DNA of 64,000 bases from an uncultured Ruminococcus sp. GTDB lineage: Bacteria; Bacillota; Clostridia; Lachnospirales; Lachnospiraceae. A model generated the notes under the pieces. The model did no database searches, was not told the origin of the DNA, and saw only the letters and a program-made list of their open reading frames with translations. Shown piece by piece: positions 40,901 to 49,107 of the stretch. The translations under genes and the position numbers were made by a program. How positions within the stretch are numbered: the first letter of the stretch is position 1; every line of letters begins with the position of its first letter. The DNA is taken from assembly GCA_904377845.1 (NCBI GenBank), contig CAJFGR010000019.1, positions 20,280 through 84,279 of the forward strand, written 5' to 3'.

Positions 40901-43900
40901 TATTGCGCACACCCGGCTGTGAAGGCGCTGACAGAAGAACGCATGAAAGATGAGGAAGAGCTGAAACGCTATCTGTACTCATACAATTATTATGATAAAT
41001 GGTATCACATCGATTACGATGGCGTAGTATTGAGCGATCTGATGTTTTTCGGAAAGGAAGTACTGTCGGAGGATATCAATGCTTCTGAGCTTACAGAGCA
41101 GCTTCTCAATGCTTCATCGGACTGGAGGGCAACGAAACAGACGGTAACATTTTATAACAATGTACTGAAAAATATCACCGGAAAAGATTTTATGGAATTT
41201 CTGGGAGGCTTCTCAAAAAGCATTGCCGGTTATGAGGATGCAAATGCATGGTTTGCGGATACATTCGGCGGTATCTTAGTAGAGCAGAATGCGGCCGGCG
41301 ATGAGGGCAGGATCCGATATCGGATCTGGGACAATCTGAAAGGTCTGCCCGAAAGCAGAAAAAATATTGTTCTGCCTGTCCTGACCGCCCCGCAGGAGGA
41401 TATGTATCTGATCTCGGTGCCTTCTCAGATCGTGATTGGAAGTATGAACCGGTACGAGACGTATCTGAAGAAAGACGGGCAGGAGCGGGAGAGAGTCCGC
41501 GCCATCGCGGAGGAGTATGCCGGAAAGATGGGCATATTCTACGGAGTATCATCGCAGTGGATGAGTAATTCAGCGGAGCAGCTGAACAGTTTTGTAAATC
41601 TGCAGTTTGATACAAGACTTTCCTTCCCGGAGAGCCCGGCGGCAGCGGCAGGAGCACAGGAAAAAGGGGTGACTCGCGATCCGGTTATGAAATGGGTATA
41701 TGAATCGGTCGATATGCTGAGCGCCCTGAACGGAAGCGCGGCGGTGGCGGACGGCACAATTGTGATCTGGATGTGGAGCCCGGCTCTCGGGACGGATGAT
41801 TATACGTTCTTTACGTTCAGTCATGAAACGGCTCACAATCAGGACGGAAAATATTTTTACGGCGGAGCCGGAAGAAGAATCGGAACCGGCGGCGAAGCAC
41901 ATGCGGACGGAAATATCGCGCAGGAGATGCGGGATGGCATCATGGTGTTTAACATCTCTAAAAAGATGGATATAGGCACAGAGATGACCAATAATTTCAG
42001 CTATGAACGGATCAACTCCGCGGAGAAAGTCCACAGCTACTATAAGAAAATGTTTGAGACGGGATATGTGCTGGATTATCTGGCGGCCCAGGCATTCTTT
42101 GAGCTGACACCGCAGCAGCAGGCGGCGGTGGCTGTACAGGCGGAGCATACCGCAGGCGGAAATGCATCTATGAGCACAACCTATAAAAAGCTTACGGCGG
42201 AGGAGATCGGCGCCATGAACCTGAACAGCATGGAAGCATTGTGGGATCATAAGATCTCCATCCGGAACGCATTCTCTTATCCGGAAAAGGTAGGAACGGC
42301 TACAGACGGAAGTTATGGATTCGAGTCATTTTACACGATGAACTGGTACCAGTCGCACAATGACAGCGGCTCTCCGGACACCCATTCATTCAAGCGGCTG
42401 GGGCAGGAGATGCTTGCTCTTGCAGGTTATGAAAAGGGATATCAGGTATATATATCCGCACTCAGTGAAAATGATCTGGATGCACTGCGCAAGATTACCG
42501 GTGATCCGAATATCACATGGAGGGATTATAAATTGAACCGTTACCGCGATGTGGCGCAGAAGCTGGATCAGATCCCGTATTTTGATAAAGACGCGGTTAT
42601 TGCGCAGTTTAAGGCAGCATTTGAGGCAGATACAGCGAATGGGAATACGAACCAGAGCTTTGAAACAAAACGGATGATCTACGGTATGGTCAAGCGTGTA
42701 ACGGGAGACTTCAGCACCGGCGGTATTTATGAGAGCCCCGCGGTGATACCGGTCACATCCGCAGAAGAACTGATCCGGTATGCCGCACAGAATCCATATG
42801 GGTATTACAGGCTGGAACAGGATATAGATTTTACGAATGCAGCAGCCTCCGGCGGAAGCTATATCCCGGGAAGGTTTATCGGTGTGGTGGACGGAAACGG
42901 TCACAGCCTGACCGGGATGAAATATCCGCTGTTCGGGGATCTGCAGTATGCGCAGGTGACTGACCTGACGATTTCCGCTCCGTCTTATGCGGGGGATGCG
43001 CAGGCGCTCTTCGCGATGAAAACAAAGAAAGTGACACTTGGAAATGTTAAAGTGGAGGGCGCGGATATGCCGCTCCCCCTTGTGAAGAACAAGACGGAAG
43101 GATACTACGAGTACGGCGATATGAGCGTGACGGTGGACGACAGGAAAATCACCACAGTGGAGGAATTCCTTGCAATCGGTGATTCTGCCGAATCTCTGAA
43201 GAAACAGTACGTACTCGAGACAGACCTTGATTTTGGCTCATCGGTGTCTTCTGATTTTGCTGTGACCGGAACATTTTCCGGGGAACTGGCAGGAAACGGT
43301 CATACCATATCCGGGCTTGACGCAGTTCTTTTTGAAAGAATGGACGGGGCTTCTGTCTCGGACCTGACGATCAAAGGAACGAATCTTACTCAAAATACCC
43401 AGAAGGGAGCCCTTGCCAATGATATCAGGAATTCGATAGTGGAAGACGTCAGGGTAAAAGACCTGACGATCCAAAACGATACCAATCAGGCGGGAGGGCT
43501 TGCCGGAACCATTTCAAACAGCGAGATCAGGCGGATCTCGGCGGAGAATCTTTCGATCAGATCCAATAATACCATAGGCGGCATTGCAGGCCAGTTTGAC
43601 GGAAGGATCCTGGAGGACTGTATCGTTACCGGCGCCATCGAGGGCACAAGCCGCCATCAGATGGGCGCCCGCATCGGTGGGATCACCGGATGGCAGGGCG
43701 GAGGGATCATAAGAAGAGTGGCGGCAAAGGTAAGCATCACTGCCCCGGATCCGGTGGGCAACGGCGGCATCATCGGCGGTCCGCAGAGCGGAAGCGCAAC
43801 TGTAGAAAGCGCAGTCAGTCTGAGCACCGGCGCCAATGCGAACAGGATATCAGGCTGGGATGTCCTCGGTATTACTAGCAGCGCATACGAGATGGAGACT

Positions 43901-44071
43901 TCGGACAGCCAGAGCAATATGAATGAGACAAACACGGACCGTGTATTCGCGGTTACGGAAGAGCAGACAAAAGATAGAGCATTCTATACGGAGATTCTTG
44001 GCTGGAGTGAGGATGTGTGGAGGTTTGACAGTATTGCTGAGGACGGGATACCAGAGCTGAATATACTGTAG
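37976..44071 (+). CDS. Composite surface protein: cohesin, sorting-like signal, dockerin and M26 zinc metalloprotease
   Basis: 2,031 residues from the ATG opening MRKVRALLAAVLVCGLLLKG (signal peptide, weak AAAGGA site); ATG at 37919 or TTG at 37871 are alternatives. Order: cohesin-like domain (~27-160), acidic linker, IQTGN with a membrane helix (~230-251) and RTRKKK, which look like a wall-sorting C-terminus; then at once a second signal-like stretch PKLLAGLILCSVLAVSAG (~264-288, AAAEKGD); a type I dockerin with two Ca loops (GDVDGNGNIDYTD, ADINDDGQLTVTD, ~291-348); GLUG repeats (~480-830); the M26 protease with HETAH (His1283, Glu1284, His1287), GRRIGTGGE (Glu1307 as third ligand); and a second GLUG block (~1590-2031). 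M26 enzymes include IgA1 and mucin proteases of streptococci. One product or two fused genes cannot be told apart from the sequence. Confidence 0.85.
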   Translation: MRKVRALLAAVLVCGLLLKGADVFGADIPKIQVSSGTTEAAPGEKITLTFSLAGYDDIQEGIYALKATIEYDPDIFEAVEEPDFETLSGWEQLQYNADNGQFAVINKSGSVKNEDAFRLTLTAKAQAEIKETTILLKGISVSEGKEDIFLKDTEFQMTVNSDEQPENGGGEGVLEDPDETPEDSDKETEIPEENSEETLDGADADREDSAELPSEQQSEEKQSIQTGNTDVGIIFFIMMLLVSLSILGGILITRTRKKKQNKNGPKLLAGLILCSVLAVSAGVRTEAAAEKGDVDGNGNIDYTDVELIQRHLIELQLLEQDAQEPADINDDGQLTVTDLALLVHRIENPPESENPSGPSEPEKPSDPEEEIQEAIELKDVTDTTLYYSGDGKTEEIDILDITKGLPKDPENYFAVIGMESLPDLYTGISEFRQEKSGTVSAVIDQADVIRYDADGNRIEEYAFPVAYRDKEGEHPLIKSAQELFDKMAADSKGTFELTEDLDASGISADAPAVAGTFTGELDGNGFRIRNLPTSLFGTLSGAHIHDLVIEDAAVTAQRSGILANFIQRQSIVENVFIVDSSVSNSVDEMGAFAGKLSDSTIRRSASVNVSLRGLVAVGGIVGRTEAGALIEDCYVTGKVQGTYDHPSLGARTGGITGWHGGGKISRCYTNAEIIAPAKKGNGGIIGGPNTGSPVIEYSLSMSTGAGYRIAGFDVLNGVKEVYEYSGSGSSTNVTEANGNNVKETDAVFDRTFYEDILGFDGKVWDLDGLALKKLPILSDSPVEDNSYGIPSYSEVKDHEDYQAERETAYANMAEIMPFADTALWVEYGNGLSASDALAVKKIKYVLPLDEQGAYVAGIHRESTDRAVKVRVVFEDDTRQEYSLTEAKLVGNIVASYGIEGQQFPYQFHNYAAAFNESVLSGLTALASAYDYNTEIAGITQEDESRLYTDYYNESVKGKLERVLADLFTSQERYPSYCAHPAVKALTEERMKDEEELKRYLYSYNYYDKWYHIDYDGVVLSDLMFFGKEVLSEDINASELTEQLLNASSDWRATKQTVTFYNNVLKNITGKDFMEFLGGFSKSIAGYEDANAWFADTFGGILVEQNAAGDEGRIRYRIWDNLKGLPESRKNIVLPVLTAPQEDMYLISVPSQIVIGSMNRYETYLKKDGQERERVRAIAEEYAGKMGIFYGVSSQWMSNSAEQLNSFVNLQFDTRLSFPESPAAAAGAQEKGVTRDPVMKWVYESVDMLSALNGSAAVADGTIVIWMWSPALGTDDYTFFTFSHETAHNQDGKYFYGGAGRRIGTGGEAHADGNIAQEMRDGIMVFNISKKMDIGTEMTNNFSYERINSAEKVHSYYKKMFETGYVLDYLAAQAFFELTPQQQAAVAVQAEHTAGGNASMSTTYKKLTAEEIGAMNLNSMEALWDHKISIRNAFSYPEKVGTATDGSYGFESFYTMNWYQSHNDSGSPDTHSFKRLGQEMLALAGYEKGYQVYISALSENDLDALRKITGDPNITWRDYKLNRYRDVAQKLDQIPYFDKDAVIAQFKAAFEADTANGNTNQSFETKRMIYGMVKRVTGDFSTGGIYESPAVIPVTSAEELIRYAAQNPYGYYRLEQDIDFTNAAASGGSYIPGRFIGVVDGNGHSLTGMKYPLFGDLQYAQVTDLTISAPSYAGDAQALFAMKTKKVTLGNVKVEGADMPLPLVKNKTEGYYEYGDMSVTVDDRKITTVEEFLAIGDSAESLKKQYVLETDLDFGSSVSSDFAVTGTFSGELAGNGHTISGLDAVLFERMDGASVSDLTIKGTNLTQNTQKGALANDIRNSIVEDVRVKDLTIQNDTNQAGGLAGTISNSEIRRISAENLSIRSNNTIGGIAGQFDGRILEDCIVTGAIEGTSRHQMGARIGGITGWQGGGIIRRVAAKVSITAPDPVGNGGIIGGPQSGSATVESAVSLSTGANANRISGWDVLGITSSAYEMETSDSQSNMNETNTDRVFAVTEEQTKDRAFYTEILGWSEDVWRFDSIAEDGIPELNIL

Positions 44072-44125
44072 TGTCTTAGAAAGTATCCGGATAAATAGAT
44101 CGAAGAAATCGAAGTTAATTTTTTA

Positions 44126-44154
44126 TTGATTAATTTCAAAAAAATCGTTATAAT
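44126..44154 (+). promoter_or_regulatory. Strong promoter upstream of the lacI-type gene
   Basis: TTGATT, 17-base spacer and consensus TATAAT. The transcript would start near 44161, pass an inverted repeat GTTCTAT...ATAGAAC and a hairpin, and reach the regulator gene after about 280 bases. Confidence 0.6.
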
Positions 44155-44191
44155 AATCATGTTTTCGTATAGTTCTATTATAACATAGAAC

Positions 44192-44229
44192 AGAGAAAAA
44201 GATGGTTGTCGTTAGCCATCTTTTTCTCT
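44192..44229. terminator. Hairpin, probable terminator
   Basis: Perfect 14-bp stem AGAGAAAAAGATGG / CCATCTTTTTCTCT with a ten-base loop. The T-run lies in the second arm. It can end transcription of the surface protein gene and, if the promoter just upstream is active, act as an attenuator. Confidence 0.7.
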
Positions 44230-44230
44230 T

Positions 44231-44302
44231 GTGTGCCGAATGTGGTACTAAACTTACTGGTGAAAGTTCAGTCACGGGTGTTTACCGCCGAGTGTAGTAA
44301 AC
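44231..44302 (+). ncRNA. Possible 5' remnant of a group II intron
   Basis: Directly after the hairpin the sequence begins GTGTGCCGAATGTGGTA and contains ACTGGTGAAAGTTCAGTCAC with GGGTG, the text typical of the first bases and domain I of bacterial group II introns (GTGYG start, CTGGTGAAAGTCCAG). The GTGGT...ACCAC ends can pair. No domain V or reverse transcriptase is found before the next gene, so only the 5' end would remain. Class C introns favour sites just after terminators, as here. The remaining bases to 44442 show nothing I recognise. Confidence 0.45.
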
Positions 44303-44442
44303 CACAAGCTGATATCAGTAATGCTAAAGACCAAAGAAGTGATGGAGTAATGTTCATTGATATTTATAATTATGAGTTTAAGAATCTGTCTGTCAGCAGA
44401 TTAAAAAAACGAAAATTGGTATTTCGACAGTAGGTGTAAAAA

Positions 44443-45453
44443 ATGATTACGATTAAAGAAATTGCCGAGATGGCAGGCGTGAGTATGACGACTGTATATA
44501 ATGTGATCCATGGCAACGCTAAAAAGGTATCAAAAGCAAATATGGAAAAAATACAGGAGTTACTTAAAGAGTATCAATATGTGCCTAAAATGGGATTGAG
44601 CGCACTGAAAAACAGCAGTTCAAAAATTATCGGTGTGGTGATCCATACCCCGCGGCATTATGAAGATACCGTAATTTCCGATATGTTTTACAGTCATGTA
44701 ATCGGCGCATTAGAAGAGTCGTTGCGGAATGCAGGATATTATATGATGCTGTATTCAGCAAGCAAATTAGAAGACATTTATCATATGGCGCTTGCCTGGA
44801 ATGTGGACGGCCTGATAGTGATAACGTTTCGCTATCAGGAATATATGAAGTTGAAAGTATTGACGAACAAACCTATCGTCGCGATAGATCTTATAGACAA
44901 GGAAGAGGGAGATTTTATTAACGTAGGTCTTCAGGATGAAAACGGTGGTTACATGATGACAAAATACCTTTTGGAGTGCGGGTATGATAACATTTATGTA
45001 TGTTCGAGAAAAAATGTGGGGGTCGATCATGACCGCTGGATAGGATTTAGAAAGGCGTGGGGCGAGAGCGGACATCCTCTAAGGGATAATGATTTTATCA
45101 CGCTGTATGACACGGAAAACGAACGAAATAAAAATTATAATAGAATGTTAAAATTTGTCAATAAGAATACCGCATTATTTTTTCTGGCAGATATGTTTGC
45201 CGTTGAAGCAATGCATTTCTTTCAGAGCCAGGGTGTAATGATACCGGAGGAACTGGGAATTGCGGGATTTGACGACAGCCCTCTTGCCAGATACTGCTAT
45301 CCCCGTCTGACCACGGTAAGACAAAATATGAATGAAAAGGGAAGAATTGCAGTAGATATGTTGATTGCCGTTCTTGAGGGAAGGATGGAAGGCAGGGTGG
45401 AAGTCAAACAGCCTGTAACGCTGATCAAAGGATCTTCGGTGAAAAATAATTAA
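44443..45453 (+). CDS. LacI-family transcriptional regulator
   Basis: 336 residues. N-terminal helix-turn-helix MITIKEIAEMAGVSMTTVYNV with hinge region (YVPKMGLSALKNSS), then a sugar-binding periplasmic-binding-protein fold (IIGVVIHTPRHY, WNVDGLIVITF, LGIAGFDDSPLARYCYPRLT). It stands before an ABC sugar operon and most likely represses it in the absence of the sugar. The start overlaps no other gene; the ribosome-binding site (GTAGGTG) is weak. Confidence 0.93.
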   Translation: MITIKEIAEMAGVSMTTVYNVIHGNAKKVSKANMEKIQELLKEYQYVPKMGLSALKNSSSKIIGVVIHTPRHYEDTVISDMFYSHVIGALEESLRNAGYYMMLYSASKLEDIYHMALAWNVDGLIVITFRYQEYMKLKVLTNKPIVAIDLIDKEEGDFINVGLQDENGGYMMTKYLLECGYDNIYVCSRKNVGVDHDRWIGFRKAWGESGHPLRDNDFITLYDTENERNKNYNRMLKFVNKNTALFFLADMFAVEAMHFFQSQGVMIPEELGIAGFDDSPLARYCYPRLTTVRQNMNEKGRIAVDMLIAVLEGRMEGRVEVKQPVTLIKGSSVKNN

Positions 45454-45463
45454 GGATACGAAG

Positions 45464-45503
45464 TACAGAGGTAAAAGCAGAAATTTTTGCCTCTGTATTT
45501 TTT
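45464..45503 (+). terminator. Terminator of the lacI-type gene
   Basis: TACAGAGG / CCTCTGTA stem followed by TTTTTTATTT. Confidence 0.8.
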
Positions 45504-45510
45504 ATTTACC

Positions 45511-45610
45511 TAGGTTTTATGTGAAATATACACAAAAATAGCAAAAATCATTGTATAAAAAGTAGGTTTTATATAAAACTATTGATATTGTAATAAGAGA
45601 ATGGTATAGT
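45511..45610 (+). promoter_or_regulatory. Promoter of the sugar operon with two repeated operator-like sites
   Basis: TTGATA (45582-45587), 17-base spacer and TATAGT (45605-45610) form a clear promoter. Upstream, TAGGTTTTAT occurs at 45511-45520 and 45563-45572; the second copy continues as ATAAAACTA, giving a near-palindrome that abuts the -35, the first as GTGAAATATA. The 52-base distance, about five helical turns, would allow a LacI-type protein to bridge the sites. Confidence 0.6.
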
Positions 45611-45656
45611 GAAAACCACAGGAAAACTGCTTGAGATGTGAAGGAGGTTTTAAGTT

Positions 45657-46523
45657 ATGAACAGGTCGAAAAAGGGATTTTGGATATTTATTTTTCCGGC
45701 ATTGTTTGCCTTTACAGTTGTACAGGTGATACCAACGCTTATGGGAATTGGATATTCATTTACCGACTGGAATGGGATCGGGTCAGAGAAAAAATTTGTC
45801 GGACTACAAAATTATATCACAACGCTGACGGATGATCCATTGTTCCGACAGGCATTCATATTTACATTTTTATTTTCCATATGTGCAGTTATCACAATCA
45901 ATGTGATCGGATTCGGACTGGCGCTGTTGGTTACACAGAAGATTAAGGGAGCAAATCTACTTCGGGGGATCTTCTTCATGCCGAACCTAATCGGAGGAAT
46001 CCTGCTTGGATTTACATGGCAGTTCATTTTTGTACAGGTATTCGAGGCAGTTGGAGACACTTTTAATATTACCTGGCTGCAGGGATGGCTTACTGATCAG
46101 AAGACCGGATTTATCGGACTTCTCATAGTGGTCACATGGCAGCTGTCCGGTTATATGATGATGATTTATATCGCTCAGATTCAGAACATACCGGATTCCG
46201 TGCTCGAAGCGGCGCAGATAGACGGGGCTACAGGATGGAAAAAGCTGAAGTCAATCATTTTTCCGTTGATGATGCCGGCCTTTACAATCGGGTTATTCCT
46301 TTCCATTTCGAATTCATTTAAATTGTTTGACCAGAATCTTTCACTGACGGGAGGAGGACCGGTGAACAGTACGCAGATGCTTGCGCTGAATATATATAAT
46401 ACAGCATTCGGTGAGAACAGATTCGGATTGGCACAGTCAAAGGCAGTTATTTTTATGATCGTAGTTATGGCTATTTCAATTATTCAGCTTACAGTCACAA
46501 AGAAACGGGAGGTTGAAGCGTAA
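45657..46523 (+). CDS. ABC sugar transporter permease (MalF type)
   Basis: 288 residues with six membrane helices, the first at KGFWIFIFPALFAFTVVQVIP. The inner-membrane loop EAAQIDGATGWKKLKSIIFPLMMP is the EAA motif that contacts the ATPase subunit. Good AAGGAGG site. It overlaps the next permease gene by one base. The ATPase (MsmK/MalK type) is not encoded in the operon, as is common in Firmicutes where one ATPase serves several importers. Confidence 0.93.
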   Translation: MNRSKKGFWIFIFPALFAFTVVQVIPTLMGIGYSFTDWNGIGSEKKFVGLQNYITTLTDDPLFRQAFIFTFLFSICAVITINVIGFGLALLVTQKIKGANLLRGIFFMPNLIGGILLGFTWQFIFVQVFEAVGDTFNITWLQGWLTDQKTGFIGLLIVVTWQLSGYMMMIYIAQIQNIPDSVLEAAQIDGATGWKKLKSIIFPLMMPAFTIGLFLSISNSFKLFDQNLSLTGGGPVNSTQMLALNIYNTAFGENRFGLAQSKAVIFMIVVMAISIIQLTVTKKREVEA

Positions 46524-47347
46524 TGAAGAGGAAAGATCATATACAAAAAGGCGTTCTTACGATTACAGGAATTGTTTTGGCGATTCTGTTTGTATCTCCG
46601 GTACTTCTCCTTGTCAACAGTTCATTTAAGACACTTCAGGAGATTTATATTAATATACTGGCTTTACCGGAAAAGTTTTCATTTAATAACTATATTCAGG
46701 CATTTGAGCAGATGGACTTTTTACCGTCCCTTGTAAACTCGCTTGTGATCACAATATTGTCTACCCTTTTGATACTCCTTGTATCTGCTATGGCGGCATG
46801 GGTGCTCGTGAGGTATAAGATGAGATCGAGTAAGATTTTGTTTTTAGTGTTTTCATCCGCGCTTCTTATTCCGTTTCAATGTGTGATGCTGCCGCTGGTG
46901 GACGTCATGAGTAAACTGCATCTGATGAATCGCCCGGGGTTGGTGTTTATGTATGTCGGTTTTGGATGCAGCATGTCGATCGTGTTGTTTCACGGATTTA
47001 TCAAAAATGTTCCGGCGGAACTAGAAGAAGCCGCAACGATTGATGGATGTAATATGTTCCAGACGTTCTTTTTGATCGTAGTGCCGCTGCTGAAAGGAAT
47101 TATGGCAACAGTAGCTGTAATCAATGTAATGTGGATATGGAACGATTTCCTGCTCCCGTCCCTTGTGATCAATAAAAACGGGATGCAGACATTACCGTTA
47201 CGTACTTATTTATTCTTTGGACAGTATTCAAAGAAATGGGATCTGGCAACGGCCGCTCTGGCATTGTGTATGATACCTATCATTATTTTCTATCTGAGCT
47301 GCCAGAAACACATTGTAAAAGGCATTACTGCTGGAGCAGGAAAATAA
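46523..47347 (+). CDS. ABC sugar transporter permease (MalG type)
   Basis: 274 residues with six helices; EEAATIDGCNMFQTFFLIVVPLLK is the EAA loop. Pairs with the preceding permease to form the channel. The start codon shares one base with the upstream stop (TAATG), implying coupled translation. Confidence 0.93.
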   Translation: MKRKDHIQKGVLTITGIVLAILFVSPVLLLVNSSFKTLQEIYINILALPEKFSFNNYIQAFEQMDFLPSLVNSLVITILSTLLILLVSAMAAWVLVRYKMRSSKILFLVFSSALLIPFQCVMLPLVDVMSKLHLMNRPGLVFMYVGFGCSMSIVLFHGFIKNVPAELEEAATIDGCNMFQTFFLIVVPLLKGIMATVAVINVMWIWNDFLLPSLVINKNGMQTLPLRTYLFFGQYSKKWDLATAALALCMIPIIIFYLSCQKHIVKGITAGAGK

Positions 47348-47366
47348 GAGATATGTGAGGGTTGTA

Positions 47367-49073
47367 ATGAAACAGGATTGGTGGAAAGAAGCGGTAGTCT
47401 ATCAGATCTATCCGCGCAGTTTTAAAGACAGCAACGGAGACGGTATTGGAGATATCCCCGGTATCATTGAGAAACTTGATTATTTAAAGAATCTGGGGGT
47501 AGATGTCATCTGGCTTTCTCCGGTATATCGTTCGCCCAATGTAGATAACGGATATGATATCAGTGACTATAAAGATATCATGGAAGAATTCGGTACAATG
47601 AAAGATATGGACGAACTGATCCGTCAGATACATAAACGAGGATTAAAGCTCATGATGGATATTGTTGTTAACCATACGTCCGATGAACATGAATGGTTTC
47701 AAAAGAGCTGTCAGAGCGAGGATAATCCCTATTCGGACTACTATATCTGGAAAAAAGGAAAAAATGGAGGTCCGCCGAACAACTGGGGGTCTTATTTCGG
47801 AGGATCAGCATGGGAATACTGTGAATCCCGTGATGCATATTATTTGCATATGTATGCTAAAAAGCAGCCGGATCTGAACTGGGAAAATCCAAAAGTACGG
47901 GAAGATGTAAAGAAAATGATGCTCTGGTGGTTGGAAAAAGGAGTAGACGGGTTCCGGCTTGATGTGATCAATCTGATCGCAAAGGATCAGCGTTTTCCGG
48001 ACGGTGAGCAAAAAGAAGGAGAACCTTTTGGAAATATGATTCCTTATACGCATAATATTCCGAAAGCCCATACATTTATTAAGGAACTGAACCGAGATGT
48101 ATTTTCAAAATATCCGATTATGACAGTCGGGGAAACACTGGAGACAACAGCGGAAGACGGGAAAAAATATGCCGGATTTAATGAACATGAACTGAACATG
48201 ATCTTTACGTTTGAACATATGAATGTAGACAACGGAAAAAATTCTAAATGGTCAGATCAGAAATTTCAGCTGACGAAGCTCAAAGAGATTATGAACTGCT
48301 GGCAGACAGAACTTGACGGTGTGGCTTGGAACAGCCTGTACTGGAATAATCATGATCAGCCAAGAGTAGTTTCGAGATTTGGAAATGACGGCATATTTTG
48401 GTCAAGGTCAGCAAAAATGCTGGGGACATGCCTGCATATGATGCAGGGGACGCCTTATATCTATCAGGGCGAAGAAATTGGAATGACAAATTGCTGTTTT
48501 GATCATATTGAGGACTACGAAGATGTGGAAACTGTCACAGCTTTCCGGCAGCGGACAGAGATGATGGGAGAAGACCCGGATTATATGATGCGGTGCATCC
48601 GCAAAAAAAGCAGAGATAATGCAAGAACAGTAATGCAATGGAATGACGGACCGTTTGCCGGATTTGGAAACAATGGAGTATGGTTTGCTGTTAATCCCAA
48701 TTATAAGAAGATCAATGTCAGCAGCCAGCTGGAGGATGAAGATTCCATCTTAAGTTATTATAAAAGACTGATTCGGCTGAGGAAGAAATATCCAATCATA
48801 GTATATGGAGATTATACGCCGCTGTTTGCAGACAGCGGGAAAAACTTCTGCTATACCAGACAATATAGCAATGAAGAGCTTCTGGTATTATGCAGTTTTT
48901 CCGAATCAGTTCAGGACATCAGGGTTCCGGTGCAGTTTCAGGAAAGGAGGGGAAGGATTCTTATTACGAATATGTCTGGTTTAACAGATAATGATACGGA
49001 ACAATATCAGTTTGGCGAACATATCACACTGGAACCGTATGAGGCTAAAGTGATTTTATTTGAAAACCTGTAA
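47367..49073 (+). CDS. GH13 alpha-glucosidase (oligo-1,6-glucosidase/sucrase-isomaltase type)
   Basis: 568 residues, cytoplasmic. MKQDWWKEAVVYQIYPRSFK with DSNGDGIGDIPGI is the GH13_31 opening. Catalytic residues: Asp199 in GFRLDVINL (nucleophile), Glu256 in VGETLE (acid/base), Asp330 in NNHDQPR. The residue after the nucleophile is Val, a common mark of enzymes acting on alpha-1,6 or sucrose-type linkages, not alpha-1,4. It would cleave glucose from imported oligosaccharides. The start four codons inside the first possible ATG-like codon is chosen by AGGGTTGTA spacing and family length. Confidence 0.93.
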   Translation: MKQDWWKEAVVYQIYPRSFKDSNGDGIGDIPGIIEKLDYLKNLGVDVIWLSPVYRSPNVDNGYDISDYKDIMEEFGTMKDMDELIRQIHKRGLKLMMDIVVNHTSDEHEWFQKSCQSEDNPYSDYYIWKKGKNGGPPNNWGSYFGGSAWEYCESRDAYYLHMYAKKQPDLNWENPKVREDVKKMMLWWLEKGVDGFRLDVINLIAKDQRFPDGEQKEGEPFGNMIPYTHNIPKAHTFIKELNRDVFSKYPIMTVGETLETTAEDGKKYAGFNEHELNMIFTFEHMNVDNGKNSKWSDQKFQLTKLKEIMNCWQTELDGVAWNSLYWNNHDQPRVVSRFGNDGIFWSRSAKMLGTCLHMMQGTPYIYQGEEIGMTNCCFDHIEDYEDVETVTAFRQRTEMMGEDPDYMMRCIRKKSRDNARTVMQWNDGPFAGFGNNGVWFAVNPNYKKINVSSQLEDEDSILSYYKRLIRLRKKYPIIVYGDYTPLFADSGKNFCYTRQYSNEELLVLCSFSESVQDIRVPVQFQERRGRILITNMSGLTDNDTEQYQFGEHITLEPYEAKVILFENL

Positions 49074-49107
49074 AATACTAAAATATAAAATCAAGGAGGA
49101 GACAATA

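Noticed and set aside
44230..44300. Zinc-ribbon fragment (CAECGTKLTGE) of a serine recombinase
   Set aside because: The frame is short and stops; the nucleotide pattern fits a group II intron start better.
44206..44433. 75-codon open frame before the lacI-type gene
   Set aside because: It starts in the loop of a hairpin, lacks a ribosome-binding site and covers the intron-like remnant.
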